From: Datura wrightii
Lineage: Eukaryota > Streptophyta > Magnoliopsida > Solanales > Solanaceae
NCBI GenBank assembly: GCA_035772735.1
Contig: JASDFA010000007.1
Span: 76,408,501-76,472,500, forward strand
Direction of reading: 5' to 3'
DNA: 64,000 bases
Each line of letters opens with the position of its first letter. Position 1 is the first letter of the stretch. This document shows, one piece after another, positions 35,940 through 47,380 of this stretch. The notes beneath the pieces were generated by a model, which ran no database searches, had not been told where the DNA came from, and saw nothing but the letters and a program-made list of their open reading frames with translations. Made by a program: the position numbers and the translations under genes.

Positions 35940-38263
35940 TGTCACGTCCCGAACGTACACCTAGGTCATAGACAAGGGACAAGGGACCCCGAGGGACCCT
36001 AAGTCAACCCATGGCTCAAGCATACAACTATTCTCATTCAAATAAGCGAAATGATAATCATAAAGATATAAACGAAATGTAATCATAACATAGCATCAAG
36101 AAAGACCAATGTTTACATAGCTGAGTACTACATACTTGTCTGAAAGCCTTTAATACATAAGACGGGTTGATGGGACAACATCCCCAACTAACTCGACCAA
36201 AACTGAATGTAAACTACATGAAAGCCTGTAAAATAGCCCTCGGAACACGAGGACTTACCAACAAGCTGAAAGTGTAAGTTGAGATGGCTTAAGGGTGAGG
36301 ATGAGCCTGAGATCTGGACCTTGTATCATGAAATGATACAACATAGAAAGTATGCTGTCAGTACATGGAATCTACTGAGTAGGAAAGGTAAGTAAAACGG
36401 GCATTTTAAAATCAAACTAATCTCAAAAATAGACATAAGAGAAGGACATCATGCTTGCATCAAAATTCTTCATGATAAAACATAAGGCTCAAGACTTTTA
36501 AATCATTCATTATCATAATTATAAATAACTTTATCATAATATAACTTGAGCAAATAACATAATAATAACAGTGCATAAAACATGTGGAACAATGGGAGGA
36601 CTCATCATAACCGACACCATCATTGTAGAGCCTTTCATGATGCCCCACTGTCTCGCTCAAGTGGGCAGAGCCCACCCTGGCTTGCTAGGCCAGGGTCATG
36701 CATAAGGCGTGATATCACATTTGAGGGGATCAATATCATAACAACATAACATTTACAACCCACGGTGGTATGTGGTTATGAGACACCGGCGTAGTCCTTT
36801 GAATGTCGAGCTGCTCGGTGCTAGACACGACTCCCAAAAACATGCATATAGGCTCATACATAAATCATTAACATCATGTATAAAAATTCATTGGCTAAGA
36901 TATAACATTTATAATCATTGATCCCCTTTAAAACATGCTTAGCCAAGAATCAAGGAAATTTTTATCATTAAATTCGTTTCGTAAAACGATAGATCATTCT
37001 TCATCATAAATCGATAAATCATAAAATTTGTTTCGTAAATCATAGAGCAGTCTTCATCAATGGGAATTTCCCAAAGCTTCATCATACTCAATTCTTTCAA
37101 AATATTCTCATAAAGATGGGTAACTTGGATTCAAGCATTTCCATAATCGATAAACTTAAAATAAAGAATATTCATCATAAATCATAATTTCCAAGAACTT
37201 CCTTGAAATGGGAAATTTAGATTTAAAAAGATTGAAACATGATTTTGAAGAAAATAGTACTAAACCTACTAATCATGCATAGTTCAATAAATAAAACTCA
37301 ATTAGAACATACCCATAAGGTGAAATCCCATTGACATGCTTTGGGTAAAATCCCATGGAATTTCAGTAGGAGAATTCATGACTTTAATCAATATTGGGCA
37401 TGGGTGAGGAAGAATTCCACCCATTTTGAAACCCTACATACCATGGAATGGAGAGACTCGAAGTTCCTTGAACACCCACAAAGAAATTGAAGAAAATTTT
37501 GGGGAAGAAGGCCTTCAATCTCCCAAACACCTCTCTAGAATCCTTGCATGAGAATGGGAATGTCTAAAGAACTTAACTCATATTATCATACTCAGAAAAC
37601 ATCCAAAACAACGTAGTTTGGGGGCTAAAAACATAGAAAGGTCGAAAATACCCTTAAAGTAATTTCCCTGAAAACTGCCCCGGACGGACCAACGACCGAC
37701 CCAACGGGTCGTGGCAACATACCACGGCTCGTGGTATCGAGTCATCAGGTGCACTACCTCATGACATATCTCAGGTCCCTTCACATGACTCGTTAGGATG
37801 AATCATTACTTTAGACCACGGGTTGTTGAATCGACCATCGTCATCTCCTTGACCAATCTAAATCCCTTTTCCACGAGCCTCACCAAGACTCATTGTGTCT
37901 TCCAATAAGTCGTGGTTTCCATCATTTGAATGCACTGGAAACCTCAACCAACCAGTAAGGACTTGAAAAAATTGGTCTTTGTCTCTCACCACAGATCGTT
38001 GGATGGCTTGTTGCTTCCTCCTCAACCTAAGTCCGAACCTCCTAATGACTGGTAATGCCGACTCATTTTTCCTTACAATGGGTTGTTGTACCGTCCATTG
38101 TTTCCTCTGATTCCCTGACTTCCCAAACCATGGCTGCATATGACAACTCATGGTATCCCACCACGTGTCGTAGGGTCGTCCGTCTTGTAATATTTTTGCC
38201 AGTTTTCTGCACTTTTCAATTTTAACTTCCGGGTCTATTCTTAGGTGTTTCCGGGGTATTACG
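35940..38263 (-). repeat. 5' LTR of element H
   Basis: TGTCACGTCCCGAACGTAC.. to ..TTTCCGGGGTATTACG (terminal CA decayed to CG). It is 28 bp longer than the 3' LTR. Much of the difference comes from a partial duplication at about 36960-37060 (ATAAATCGATAAATCATAAA, TTCGTTTCGTAAA). The palindrome block is at 37680-38190. Confidence 0.85.
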
Positions 38264-39364
38264 GAGGAGCCTTGGCTCAAGCCATACCACAAGCTGAAAG
38301 GTGGGAGTCTAGACGCCAAAACCATGTGGTAAGCTAATAACACGAAATTGAAGTAAATCATAAACATACTTGATCATATGGTCTTGCCAAAACTTATAAA
38401 TACTTTAGATAGTAAAATCATGAATGCAAGCATGGGCAATTTGAAATCGTACTTTCATCATATACATCTCATCATACTTTAAAATATAGATCATAATCTC
38501 AACCTTCCATGAACTTTCATAATTGGTCATTATAATTTTAAGACTTGGAAAACATGAATTGTAATTGAAAATATTAGCAAAACATGTCCATGAATATGGA
38601 TTCAACATTAGAAATATGAATAGGATTTAACCATGATATATGCTTAAAGAATTTCACTAGTCGGGTTAAAACCCCATAGATTCATCAACTACGAATTCCA
38701 TGAATTTTAGAAAAGGATTTGGGCATGGGAGTGAAGGAATACTTCCCATTCATAAGCCTACATACTTGGGTACTTTTGATTTCACACCCTTTTTGAATGT
38801 TGAAAAGAATTGGGGAAGAACTTGATGAATTCTAGGTTTGATCACCCTTAGGAAATTCTAGCCTTGCATGCATGGAGAGGGATTGATTTAGAATGAGTTA
38901 AACCCTCTTAAAACACACCTATTTGAGCTTAAAACTATGTATTTTAGGTCTTAGGAACATAGGAATTGTGAAAAAGCCCTTAATAATTCACAAAAAATTT
39001 CACTACCTGCCCCAACGAGTGACTGGACGATTGGTTACGTGACGGGATGACTCTTCAATTTCTTCCATTGCCTATTCTATAATCCTTCACTTTTATAGTC
39101 ACCACGAGGGACACCATGACTCGTGGTGTACCTAACAACTCATGGTGACACGTCGTGATGGACACTGCAAAAAATTTACCCTTCATGCAAAACTCCTGAC
39201 CACGGCCAACTCCAAGACACGTTATCCTGACCATGATTCGTGGCTTCTCTCATGGTCAACCCCCATACCAAAATTCTTTCCAACTATGACCCATGAAGTA
39301 CCTCAGGGGTCACTGGATGACTTGTCCTATGACCTGGTGCAGAAATGTTTGTTTGCTCCATATG
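38264..39364 (-). repeat. Shared LTR 2, segment 3
   Basis: Resumes with GAGGAGCCTTGGCTCAAGCC, matching 20553 onward in LTR 1. It contains the palindrome-rich block (39000-39310) and is cut by element F after ATATG. Confidence 0.8.
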
Positions 39365-42116
39365 TGTTATACCCCGTAAAATTCCCAACACATAGATGGC
39401 CTATTCGCGTGTTGGTTAAGAGTATTTGAAAGCCATACATGCTAGGAAAAGGCCTGGGAAAAGACCAGATGAGAAACCTATCGAACCATCACGAAAGGCG
39501 TCGGGGCAGAGCCCCTCCGCGATGGCAACGTGTCACGGAGGTGGAGCCTCCGCGTTGGCTCCGTGACACGTTAGCCCCGTACAGGCCCAAGCATAAAAAC
39601 CTCCAACTTCGGTTTAAATGTTATATTTGTTATAATTTCCAGAGAAGTCGAGGGAAAAACAGAGAGGACGACGATTCCATTGAAATTTCCTTCCGATTAC
39701 GCCGTCAAACGCGGTCCAAACTCAAATTAACTCTAGATACCAAGATACTAAGTCGTAAGGAGCATTCCTACGGATTTAGTTTCGCGAAATTTGGCCGGTG
39801 AATCATCATGCTACCAAACTAAGGTAAGTGAAATTGCTCCAAATTAGTGTCAATATACTCCTAGCCTTAAAGTGAATATTTCTTCCTTCTGGACTTTCGA
39901 GAAATAGCGAGTTTTTGGCTGTCTTTCGATAATTCAACGTTTAGACTATAAATATATCTAAAGTGACATTTTCTTTCAGAATATTGGTTTATTTGGTTCT
40001 AATTGACATGTATATGAATGTAGTTGCGAGAAACAGCAGAAGTACCGACGGAAATCACATCGGTCAGTCGGGTACTCATAACCAGGTATGTAAAGCTATT
40101 CTTTCGGCAAGCCAGGAAGTACAGTCTAGAAAATAGATAGAATAAAGGCTATTGACAGATACCCAGCATACAGGAACGATTTTAGTATAATTTCCAGCAA
40201 GCATGCTAGTATAGCACTACATATCATGCGATAATCAGAATAACGGATAGTCAGATGATTTTAGATAGTAATGTGGTATCAGCTAGTAGCTCAGCATGTT
40301 CTTACAAATACCCAGAATGGAAGTTGTAAAAGCAGTATAATGAATTAGCAAGATTACAGATAGTATGTATTACATTTTTTGAGACTGTATCCGGTAATAG
40401 ATGGCACATTTTATATTATTGAGCAATATCTAGTTATAGATGGCATGTTCTATGTTATTGAGTTATATCAAGATATAATCAGATCAGTAATCAGATATAG
40501 AAATAGCTCTAGACACCTATAGAGCTCCAGATAAAGATATAGCTCCAGAAGCAGATAAAGGCCAGGTAGCAGTTAGCCCAACAATCAGAAACAGTGCAAA
40601 ATAGAATATAGCATCAATTGTTTAATACGGACTGGCCTTGAAATAAAAGAATAAAATATGATTAGTATTTTTCATTTCAGCATGCTTGCTGTGTATGTGT
40701 TTTGCATGTTGAGACTTGTTATGGCATGTGGGCACCCTTCAGCATCCCCACCACCCCTGGGTTATAGCTGTGTCGATACTAGATTCAGATACCGCCACTA
40801 GCTGGGCGATGCCGTCCGCCTAGAGGACGATGATGGCCAACCACCATAATAATACGGTCCAGATTAACCTGCTTGTAGGGGCAGTTTAGTTTGCTCTGCG
40901 CAGAGCCAGATTACCCTGTTTACAGGGGCAGATTACTCTGTGTGCGCTTGTGGCCGGGGGCAGTTTCAGATACAGATTTTTATAGAATTACCCTGTTGCG
41001 TGCTTGCACCCAGGGGTAGTTTCAGTCACAGATACAACAACAGATTACCCCGTGAGCACTAGCGCCCAGAGGCAGGAGTCTTCAGACTCAGACACAGTTT
41101 ATTGTCAGAGGCCAAGGCCTGATCTACGTACCAAAGGTGGCCGGTAGGAGGAGCTCACAGTTATGAGATGAGTCGAGTGACTTATTTTTTGTTGGCTTAG
41201 ACCCGGGTAGGGGTAAATAGATTGTTCTGTTGGTTGGCCCCTTCCGGCTTATGGGGGTCGGTCAGGTATTGTGTGTATTTATATGTATATCTATATGTGC
41301 TATTAGATACTGATAGACAGTAGGACGACACGTCATGAGGTACGCTCAGTTTAGTTACAGAATAAGTAAACTCTCCCCAGTTATCCTCACCTAGATAGAC
41401 TCAACTACTTCCTGCTTGCATTTCATGTTGTTGTTGCTACCCATTTCAGTTGCATATTTCAATTTTCTTTACATGCTCGGTACCTGTGGTACTGATGCCC
41501 GTGGGGGCGCTGCATTGCTTGCCTGTAGGTACACATAGACGAGGAGTCGATCCCTCGTGATCTAGTCAGCAGAGTTGTCAGCTCCTATCCTTCGAAGCTA
41601 GACAGTCGAAGGTTGCTCCTATTTCCTTTTTGATTACAGTTTGGGTAGGTCGGGGCCCTATCCCGACCATTCTATTATTACTTCCTAGAGGCTTGCAGTC
41701 TGATGTTTCCTTGTGGTAGTGGAGCCGGTCGTGTGGGGCCGTGCATGTATATGCGTGTTTGGTTGATTATGCTGGCCGTATGGGGCCATAGTCTGATAGT
41801 AGTGGTGACCTTGCCGGTCACGTAGTTATTCAGTGTTCTTTTGTTAAGTTACAGATAACTAGATAGCATGGTGGCCTCGTCGTCCCGCATAGGTTTCCCT
41901 ATATGAGATGATTCTGGTTAGCTGATGATACAGTACAGGTGGCTATAGGCCCAGTCGGCCGGAGGCTGTATTTACAGCCGCTATATAGCCGGTTCGTTTC
42001 TTGAAATAGATCCAGAGTTAGCCAAAGCACCAGATGTGCTCAGGCTGGACTGTTTAGCAGCCCAGAGTCTAGCAGGCACCATGTGCCCGTCATATCCCCC
42101 AAGGTGGGGTGTGACA
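39365..42116 (+). repeat. 5' LTR of element F
   Basis: TGTTATACCCCGTAAAATTC.. to ..AAGGTGGGGTGTGACA. It holds a perfect 14-bp inverted repeat (39527-39540 and 39559-39572), a TATA-like CATAAAAAC at 39592-39600, and a donor-like AAG/GTAAGT at 39821-39829. GC-richer imperfect tandem units (GATTACCCTG..GGGGCAG) lie at 40855-41080. No genuine gene; the frame at 39439-39801 is a shadow over the promoter. Confidence 0.9.
39527..39600 (+). promoter_or_regulatory. Palindrome plus TATA promoter module, F 5' LTR
   Basis: AACGTGTCACGGAG and its exact reverse complement CTCCGTGACACGTT are separated by 18 nt. CATAAAAAC follows 19 bp after the second arm. Each arm contains an ACGTGTC (ABRE-like) core. The surrounding TCCGCGATGGC and CCTCCGCGTTGGC add further partial symmetry. 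Confidence 0.65.
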
Positions 42117-42120
42117 AACT

Positions 42121-42132
42121 TGGTATTAGAGT
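42121..42132 (+). other. Primer-binding site of element F (initiator tRNA-Met, decayed)
   Basis: TGGTATTAGAGT matches TGGTATCAGAGC at 10 of 12 positions; both changes are C to T. It lies 4 nt after the LTR. Confidence 0.8.
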
Positions 42133-42331
42133 AGTTCATGTCCCAGGGAGTCTGCAAGTCGTGCTAGGTAGAGTCTTGTCTATGAATGTGTTGTGCACCA
42201 CATACTATAGGTAGGAGGCTGCGAGGCATAGTAGGATGGTTACCCTTCTTTCATACTCAGTCGTGCCATAGTGCAGTACAGTATAGGGTTGGTTGTTTTG
42301 AAACTTACCACCCTCTTTGTTTACAGATACT

Positions 42332-43530
42332 ATGGCAGATCAGTGGCACCCTGCTATAGGCAGGAGATTAGATACAGCGGCAGGCGAGGGCACCAGCAGG
42401 ATGCGTCACCTACAGCCAGACTCAGCCCGTTCTGAGGGCGATACAGAGGTATCATCTCGACCCTCCCAACAGTCTCCGCCTCGTCAGGCACCAGTTGAGG
42501 CAGCACCGCCTCCCACAGCTCCTGCACCCACTTCATCTAATCAGGAGCTACGTAGTGCGGTGGTTATGTTAACCCAGACGCTAGCTACTCAACGTCAGCC
42601 GGTGCCACCTGCAGCAGCAGAATCTCTAGGTGGGCCAGGTAGTTCCAGGGTTAGAGAATTCTTGGCATTGGGACCCCCGCAGTTCACTGGGTCAGATCAA
42701 GTAGAGGACTCCCAGGATTTCTACACCAGATGCAGAGAATTTTTCGGGTTATGCTTGTGACCCCTACAGAATCAGTTGAGCTGGCAGTGATTCGGTTGCG
42801 GGACATAGCTGTATTATGGTACGAGAGTTGGGAAAGGTCTCGAGGGAGAGATGTTGCCCCTGCGACCTGGACCAGCTTCTCAGAGGCCTTCCCGGACCAC
42901 TACTTACCCCGGGAGATCAGACAGGCCCGGATGGACCAGTTCTTACACTTAGAGTAGGGGGCCAGGAGCATCCGTGAGTATTCTTTACAGTTGGACTCCT
43001 TAGCCCGCTATGCTCCAACATTTGTGGACACCATGTCGTCCAGAGTCCGTCGCTTTATTATGGGCCTGAATTCAGATTACATAGAGCCGTGCATGACGGC
43101 TACTTTGAGAGAGGACATGGACATAGCCAGGGTACAGACCTTCGCACAGACAATTGAGGGCCTGAGACAGCAGCAGCGGGGCGACAGGCAGGTGACTTCA
43201 GAGCAGCGCCGAAAAAACAGACTCGCTGAGATTCAGGGGGAAACCCCTAGGGGGCCGAGACCACGGTTTTCAGATAGGCTACCCAGATTTTTACCTCCGA
43301 TACAACAGTAGAGAGGCAGATTTGTTCTCCGGAGTCAGTCAGAGTCCGGTCGCAGTTTACAGATAGTAGCATCACCTCAGCAGCGGAGGGCATAGCAGAG
43401 TAGGTTTGCACCTACCCCTTGTCCTATATGCCACCGACCCTATCTTGGATCCTGCAGGCAAGGCTTCTCAGGGTGCTATTACTGCGGACAGGAGGGGCAT
43501 TTAATGAGAGATTGTCCGGCCAGAGGACAG
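42332..43530 (+). pseudogene. Gag of element F
   Basis: ATG at 42332 (MADQWHPAIGRRLD). A Pro/Ala-rich N-terminus leads into FLALGPPQFTGSDQVEDSQDF. A frameshift near 42735 then moves to the frame carrying FRVMLVTPTESVELAVIRLRD, ESWERSRGRDVAPATW, FPDHYLPREIRQARMDQF, a TAG at 42955, and SLARYAPTFVDTMSSRVRRFIMGL. Two more TAG codons follow (43309 and about 43393). The zinc knuckle CYYCGQEGHLMRDC (about 43470-43515) is a perfect CX2CX4HX4C. Gag would build the particle and package RNA. Confidence 0.85.
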
Positions 43531-44210
43531 GGTAGCCGGGATAGTCTGGATAGAACATCTGCAGGGCCACGAGCTCCAGCAACCTCAGCAGGGCACAGAC
43601 CCTCAGGTTCAACAAATAGGGGCCGAGGTAGATCAGGAGCTTCTGGCTCAGGTGCAGGCCCCAGCCGTACCTATGCATTATCAGGGAGGCAGGATTCAAA
43701 GGCATCTCCCAATGTGGTCACAGGTATATTGATTATCTGCTCATACCCTGTTTATGTATTGATTGATCCAGGGTCTACCTTGTCATATATTACACCATTT
43801 GTGGCCCGGAAGTTGGGTATCGAACAAGAATTGCTTCAGCAGCCCTTTTCGTGCTTACAACGGTTGGTGACTCGATTACAGCTAAAAGAGTTTACCGAGG
43901 GTGTACGGTAGAGGTTGCTGATTGCCAGACCACAGTAGACTTGATAGAACTTGAGATGGTCGACTTCGATGCCATTATGGGTATGGACTGGTTAGTGCCA
44001 TGCTATGCCAACTTAGAATGCTGGACCAAGACGGTCCGATTTCACTTTCCGGGGGAAGCAGTGCGAGAGTGGAAAGGGAGCACAGCTACACGAAAAGGTA
44101 GGTTTATTTCCTACCTTCATGCGAGAAAATTAATAGCAAAGGGATGTATTTACCACCTAGTTAGAGTCCAGGATGTTCGGGTGGAACCTCGGACTCTTCA
44201 TTCTGTTCTA
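43531..44210 (+). pseudogene. Protease and RT linker of element F
   Basis: Ser/Gly-rich linker, then VYVLIDPGSTLSYITPFVARKLG with the catalytic Asp (about 43750-43820), in the same frame as gag. A frameshift near 43850 leads into KRVYRGCTVEVADCQ, MVDFDAIMGMDWLVPCYANL (second protease block) and KGCIYHLVRVQDV. No other stop is seen. Confidence 0.8.
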
Positions 44211-45100
44211 GTGGTCAATGAATTCCCTGACGTATTTACGGATGAGTTGCCTAGTATCCCTCCCGAAAGGGAGATAGATTTTGCAATTGACTTGTTGCAA
44301 GAGACTCAACCTATATCCATTCCCCCGTATCGCATGGCACCAGATGAGCTTAGAGTGTTGAAAGAGCAGTTAAAAGATTTTCTCAACAAAGGCTTTATCA
44401 GGCTTAGTACTTCCCCATGGGGTGCGCCAGTTTTGTTTGTAAGAAAGAAAGATAGCTCAATCCGTATGTGTATAGACTATCGACAACTGAATAAGGTAAC
44501 GGTTAAAAACAAATACCCACTACCTAGAATAGATGATTTGTTTGACCAGTTGCAGGGGGCCAGATGCTTCTCTAATATAGATCTGAGGTCCGGATACCAC
44601 CTGGTCCGAGTTCGTGAGAGGGACATTCCAAAGACTGCTTTCAGGACCAGATATGGTCACTTTGAATTTCTAGTCATGTCTTTTGGGCTGACGAATGCTC
44701 CCGTAGTGTTTATGGACCTGATGAACAGCATATTCAAACCGTATTTGGATCTGTTTGTGATAGTATTTATCGATGATATTCTGGTATATTCTCATTCAGA
44801 GACAGATCACCAGAACCATTTGCGAATAGTACTCCATATCCTTAGAGACCGTCAGCTGTACGCCATGTTTTCTAAGTGTGAGTTTTGGCTGACTCAGTTG
44901 CCTTTTTGGGGCATATCGTGTTGGATGCTGGTATACAGGTGGACACACAGAAAATAGAGGCGCTCAAGACATGGCCCAAACCTACCACTCCGACCGAGGT
45001 TCGCAGTTTCCTAGGTTTAGCAGGGTTTTACCGGAGATTTGTTGAAGGATTCTCCACTATAGTAGCACCTCTGACAAAGCTGACACAGAAAGCAGCGAAA
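44211..45100 (+). pseudogene. Reverse transcriptase of element F
   Basis: Fingers and palm are intact in one frame from VVNEFPDVFTDELPSIPPERE through SPWGAPVLFVRKKDSSIRMC, LPRIDDLFDQLQGA, FRTRYGHFEFLVMSFGLTNAP and the active site FVIVFIDDILVYS (about 44750-44795). A single frameshift near 44890 (after SKCEFWLT) shifts to FLGHIVLDAGIQVD and PTEVRSFLGLAGFYRRF. Apart from that shift the RT reads as well conserved. It copies element RNA into cDNA from the Met-tRNA primer. Confidence 0.9.
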
Positions 45101-45628
45101 TTTCAGTGGACGGAGGCATGTGAGCAGAGTTTTCAAGAATTGAAAGACAGATTGACCTCCAGCCTAGTACTAGCATTGCCAGAGGGAACAGATGGGTATG
45201 CGGTGTATTGCGATGCCTCAGGCATTGGACTGGGTTGTGTGCTGATGCAGCGTGGAAAGGTAATTGCTTATGCTTCCAGACAGCTGAGGAAGCACGAAAA
45301 GAACTATCCGACCCATGACCTGGAACTGGCCGCAGTGATCCACACTCTAAAAATCTCGAGGCATTATCTGTATGGCGTTCATGTAGACATTTTTACAGAT
45401 CATAAAAGCCTGCAGTACATTTTCACACAGAGAGAGTTAAATCTGCGGCAGCGTCATTGGTTAGAATTGCTGAAAGATTATGACGTAAATATTCTCTACC
45501 ACCCAGGGAGAGCTAATGTAGTAGCAGACGCCCTCAGCCGTAAGTCAATGGGGAGTTTAGCGTATTTGCAACCCGAGAAGCGGGAGTTAGCGAAGGAAAT
45601 TCATCAGCTAGCTGGTATAGCTGTTTGA
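45101..45628 (+). pseudogene. RNase H of element F
   Basis: Same frame as the RT thumb. YAVYCDASGIGLGCVLMQ carries the first catalytic Asp, HDLELAAVIHTLK the Glu, FTDHKSLQYIFTQ the second Asp, and VVADALSRKS the last. It stops at a TGA (45626-45628) after LAGIAV; the frame then reopens without shift toward the integrase. Confidence 0.85.
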
Positions 45629-47131
45629 GTAGTAGAAACAGAAAATAACAGAGTGGTGATTCAGAACTCTGTTGTGTCATCGTTAGTTACAGAGGTAAAA
45701 GAACGGTAGTACGAGGACCCTGACTTAGTCCAGCTCAAAGATAGAGTTCAGAAAGGTAAGGAGCCAGATTTCCAAGTGACTGAGGATGAAGTGCTACGTT
45801 GTAAGGGCCGCCTATATGTCCCAAATGTTTCAGGGCTTCGCCAGCAGATCATGCATGAGGTACATTACGCTTGCTATTGCCTCCATCCAGGAGCAACGAA
45901 AATGTACCACGACATCAGAGACATCTACTGGTGGCCAGATATGAAAGCTGAAATAGCTGAATTTGTATGTAGATGTCCTAACTGCCAGCAGGTGAAAGCA
46001 GAACACCAGAAACCCGGCGGTCTGACGCAGGATATAGCCGTGCCTTTGTGGAATGGGAAGCGATAAATATGGATTTTGTAACCGGATTACCCCGTACCAG
46101 ACATAGACACGATTCTATTTGGGTAATAGTTGACAGGCTTACAAAATCAGCCCATTTCCTGCCAGTACGAACTACATTCTCTGCTGAGGATTATGCTGAA
46201 CTGTATATCAGAGAGATAGTCAGATTGCACGGTGTTCCGGTGTCTATTATCTCAGATAGAGGAGCATAATTTACAGTGAGATTCTGGCAGTCGTTCCAGA
46301 GAGGCCTGGGGACACAGATTAACTTAAGTACAGCCTTTCATCCTCAGACAGATGGGCAAGTAGAATAAACTATCGATACTGCTCGAAGATATGCTACGAG
46401 CGTGTGTACTAGATTTTGGGGGTAGCTGGGATGAGTATCTGCCGTTGATTGAATTTGCCTATAATAACAGTTATCATTCAGCTATCCAGATGGCGCCCTT
46501 TGAAGCATTATACAGACGGAAATGTAGATCACCCATCGGCTGGTTTGAAGTGAGGGAGACGGCGCTGATTGGGCCAGATATTATTCGTTGGTCAGAAGAG
46601 GCGGTGAAGCTTATCAGGGAACGCCTACTGACTGCTCAGAGCCGCTAGAAGTCTTATGCGGATATGCGGCGCAGAAATCTAGAATTTGCAGTGGATGACT
46701 GGATATATTTGAAAGTGTCTCCGATGAAAGGGGTGATGAGATTTGGCAAGAAAGGCAAGCTTAGCCCGAGGTTCATTGGGCCATATCAGATTTGGCGAAG
46801 AATAGGTCGAGTTGCATACGAATTGAACTTGCCTCCAGAGTTATCGTCTGTTCACCCAGTATTCCATGTATCTATGTTGAGGAAGTTTGTAGGAGACCCT
46901 TCCATAGTTGTTCCAATTCAGGATGTCCAGGTCACAGAAGAGTTAGCATATGAAGACGTTCTAGTAGCCATCTTAGACAGACAGATTCATAGATTGAGAA
47001 CTAAAGATATTGCGTCTGTCAAGGTATTGTGGCATAACAGGAACCAAGAGGAGATGTTGGGAGGCGGAGGAAGATATGAAGACCAGATACCCTCATTTAT
47101 TTCAAGCCTAGTCAGGCAACAGGTATGTTAG
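45629..47131 (+). pseudogene. Integrase with chromodomain-like tail of element F
   Basis: HHCC domain: CLHPGATKMYHD and CRCPNCQQVKAEHQKPGG (45870-46010). A frameshift near 46055 is followed by the core: first Asp in INMDFVTGLPRT, second in VSIISDRGA, followed by TAG (46267-46269), then HPQTDGQVE with the Glu and another TAA (about 46366). After a further shift LRACVLDFGGSWDEYLPLIEFAYNNSYH and the GPY/F-like segment KGKLSPRFIGPYQIWRRIGRVAYELNLP are clear. The tail reads KVLWHNRNQEEM and then shifts frame inside the chromodomain-like part. Confidence 0.85.
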
Positions 47132-47366
47132 TATTATTATCTTATGCAGCACCTTATAGTATACATATAAATGAGAAGGTCTATTTTTAATCTGCCATTT
47201 AAATACTATAGTATTATGTGGAGTATCTGTATGGGACTTTTCTGCATTTAAGGTTTTTTGGGATAGTACATATCACAGGGGAAACTCTGCCGAAATGTTT
47301 CTAGAAACAAGTTGAGTAAGGTGAGAAGTCCTCTAGATAGAAGTTTACATTCGAGGACGAATGTTC

Positions 47367-47380
47367 TTAAGGGGGGAGAA
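47367..47380 (+). other. Polypurine tract of element F
   Basis: TTAAGGGGGGAGAA directly before the 3' LTR, where plus-strand DNA synthesis would start. Confidence 0.85.

Larger units (their letters stand above)
28606..38263 (-). mobile_element. Element H, full-length Del/Tekay chromovirus
   Basis: 9658 bp with two LTRs (2296 and 2324 bp), Met PBS, gag-PR-RT-RH-INT order and PPT. A perfect 5-bp target duplication GAGGA flanks it (28601-28605 and 38264-38268). All genes carry stops or frameshifts. By eye the LTRs differ at about 12% over their first 215 bp. Confidence 0.9.

Noticed and set aside
39439..39801. 120-codon frame in the F 5' LTR, repeated in the 3' LTR (47455-47838)
   Set aside because: It spans the palindrome, TATA box and leader; conservation is due to LTR identity, and the two copies do not favour synonymous change.
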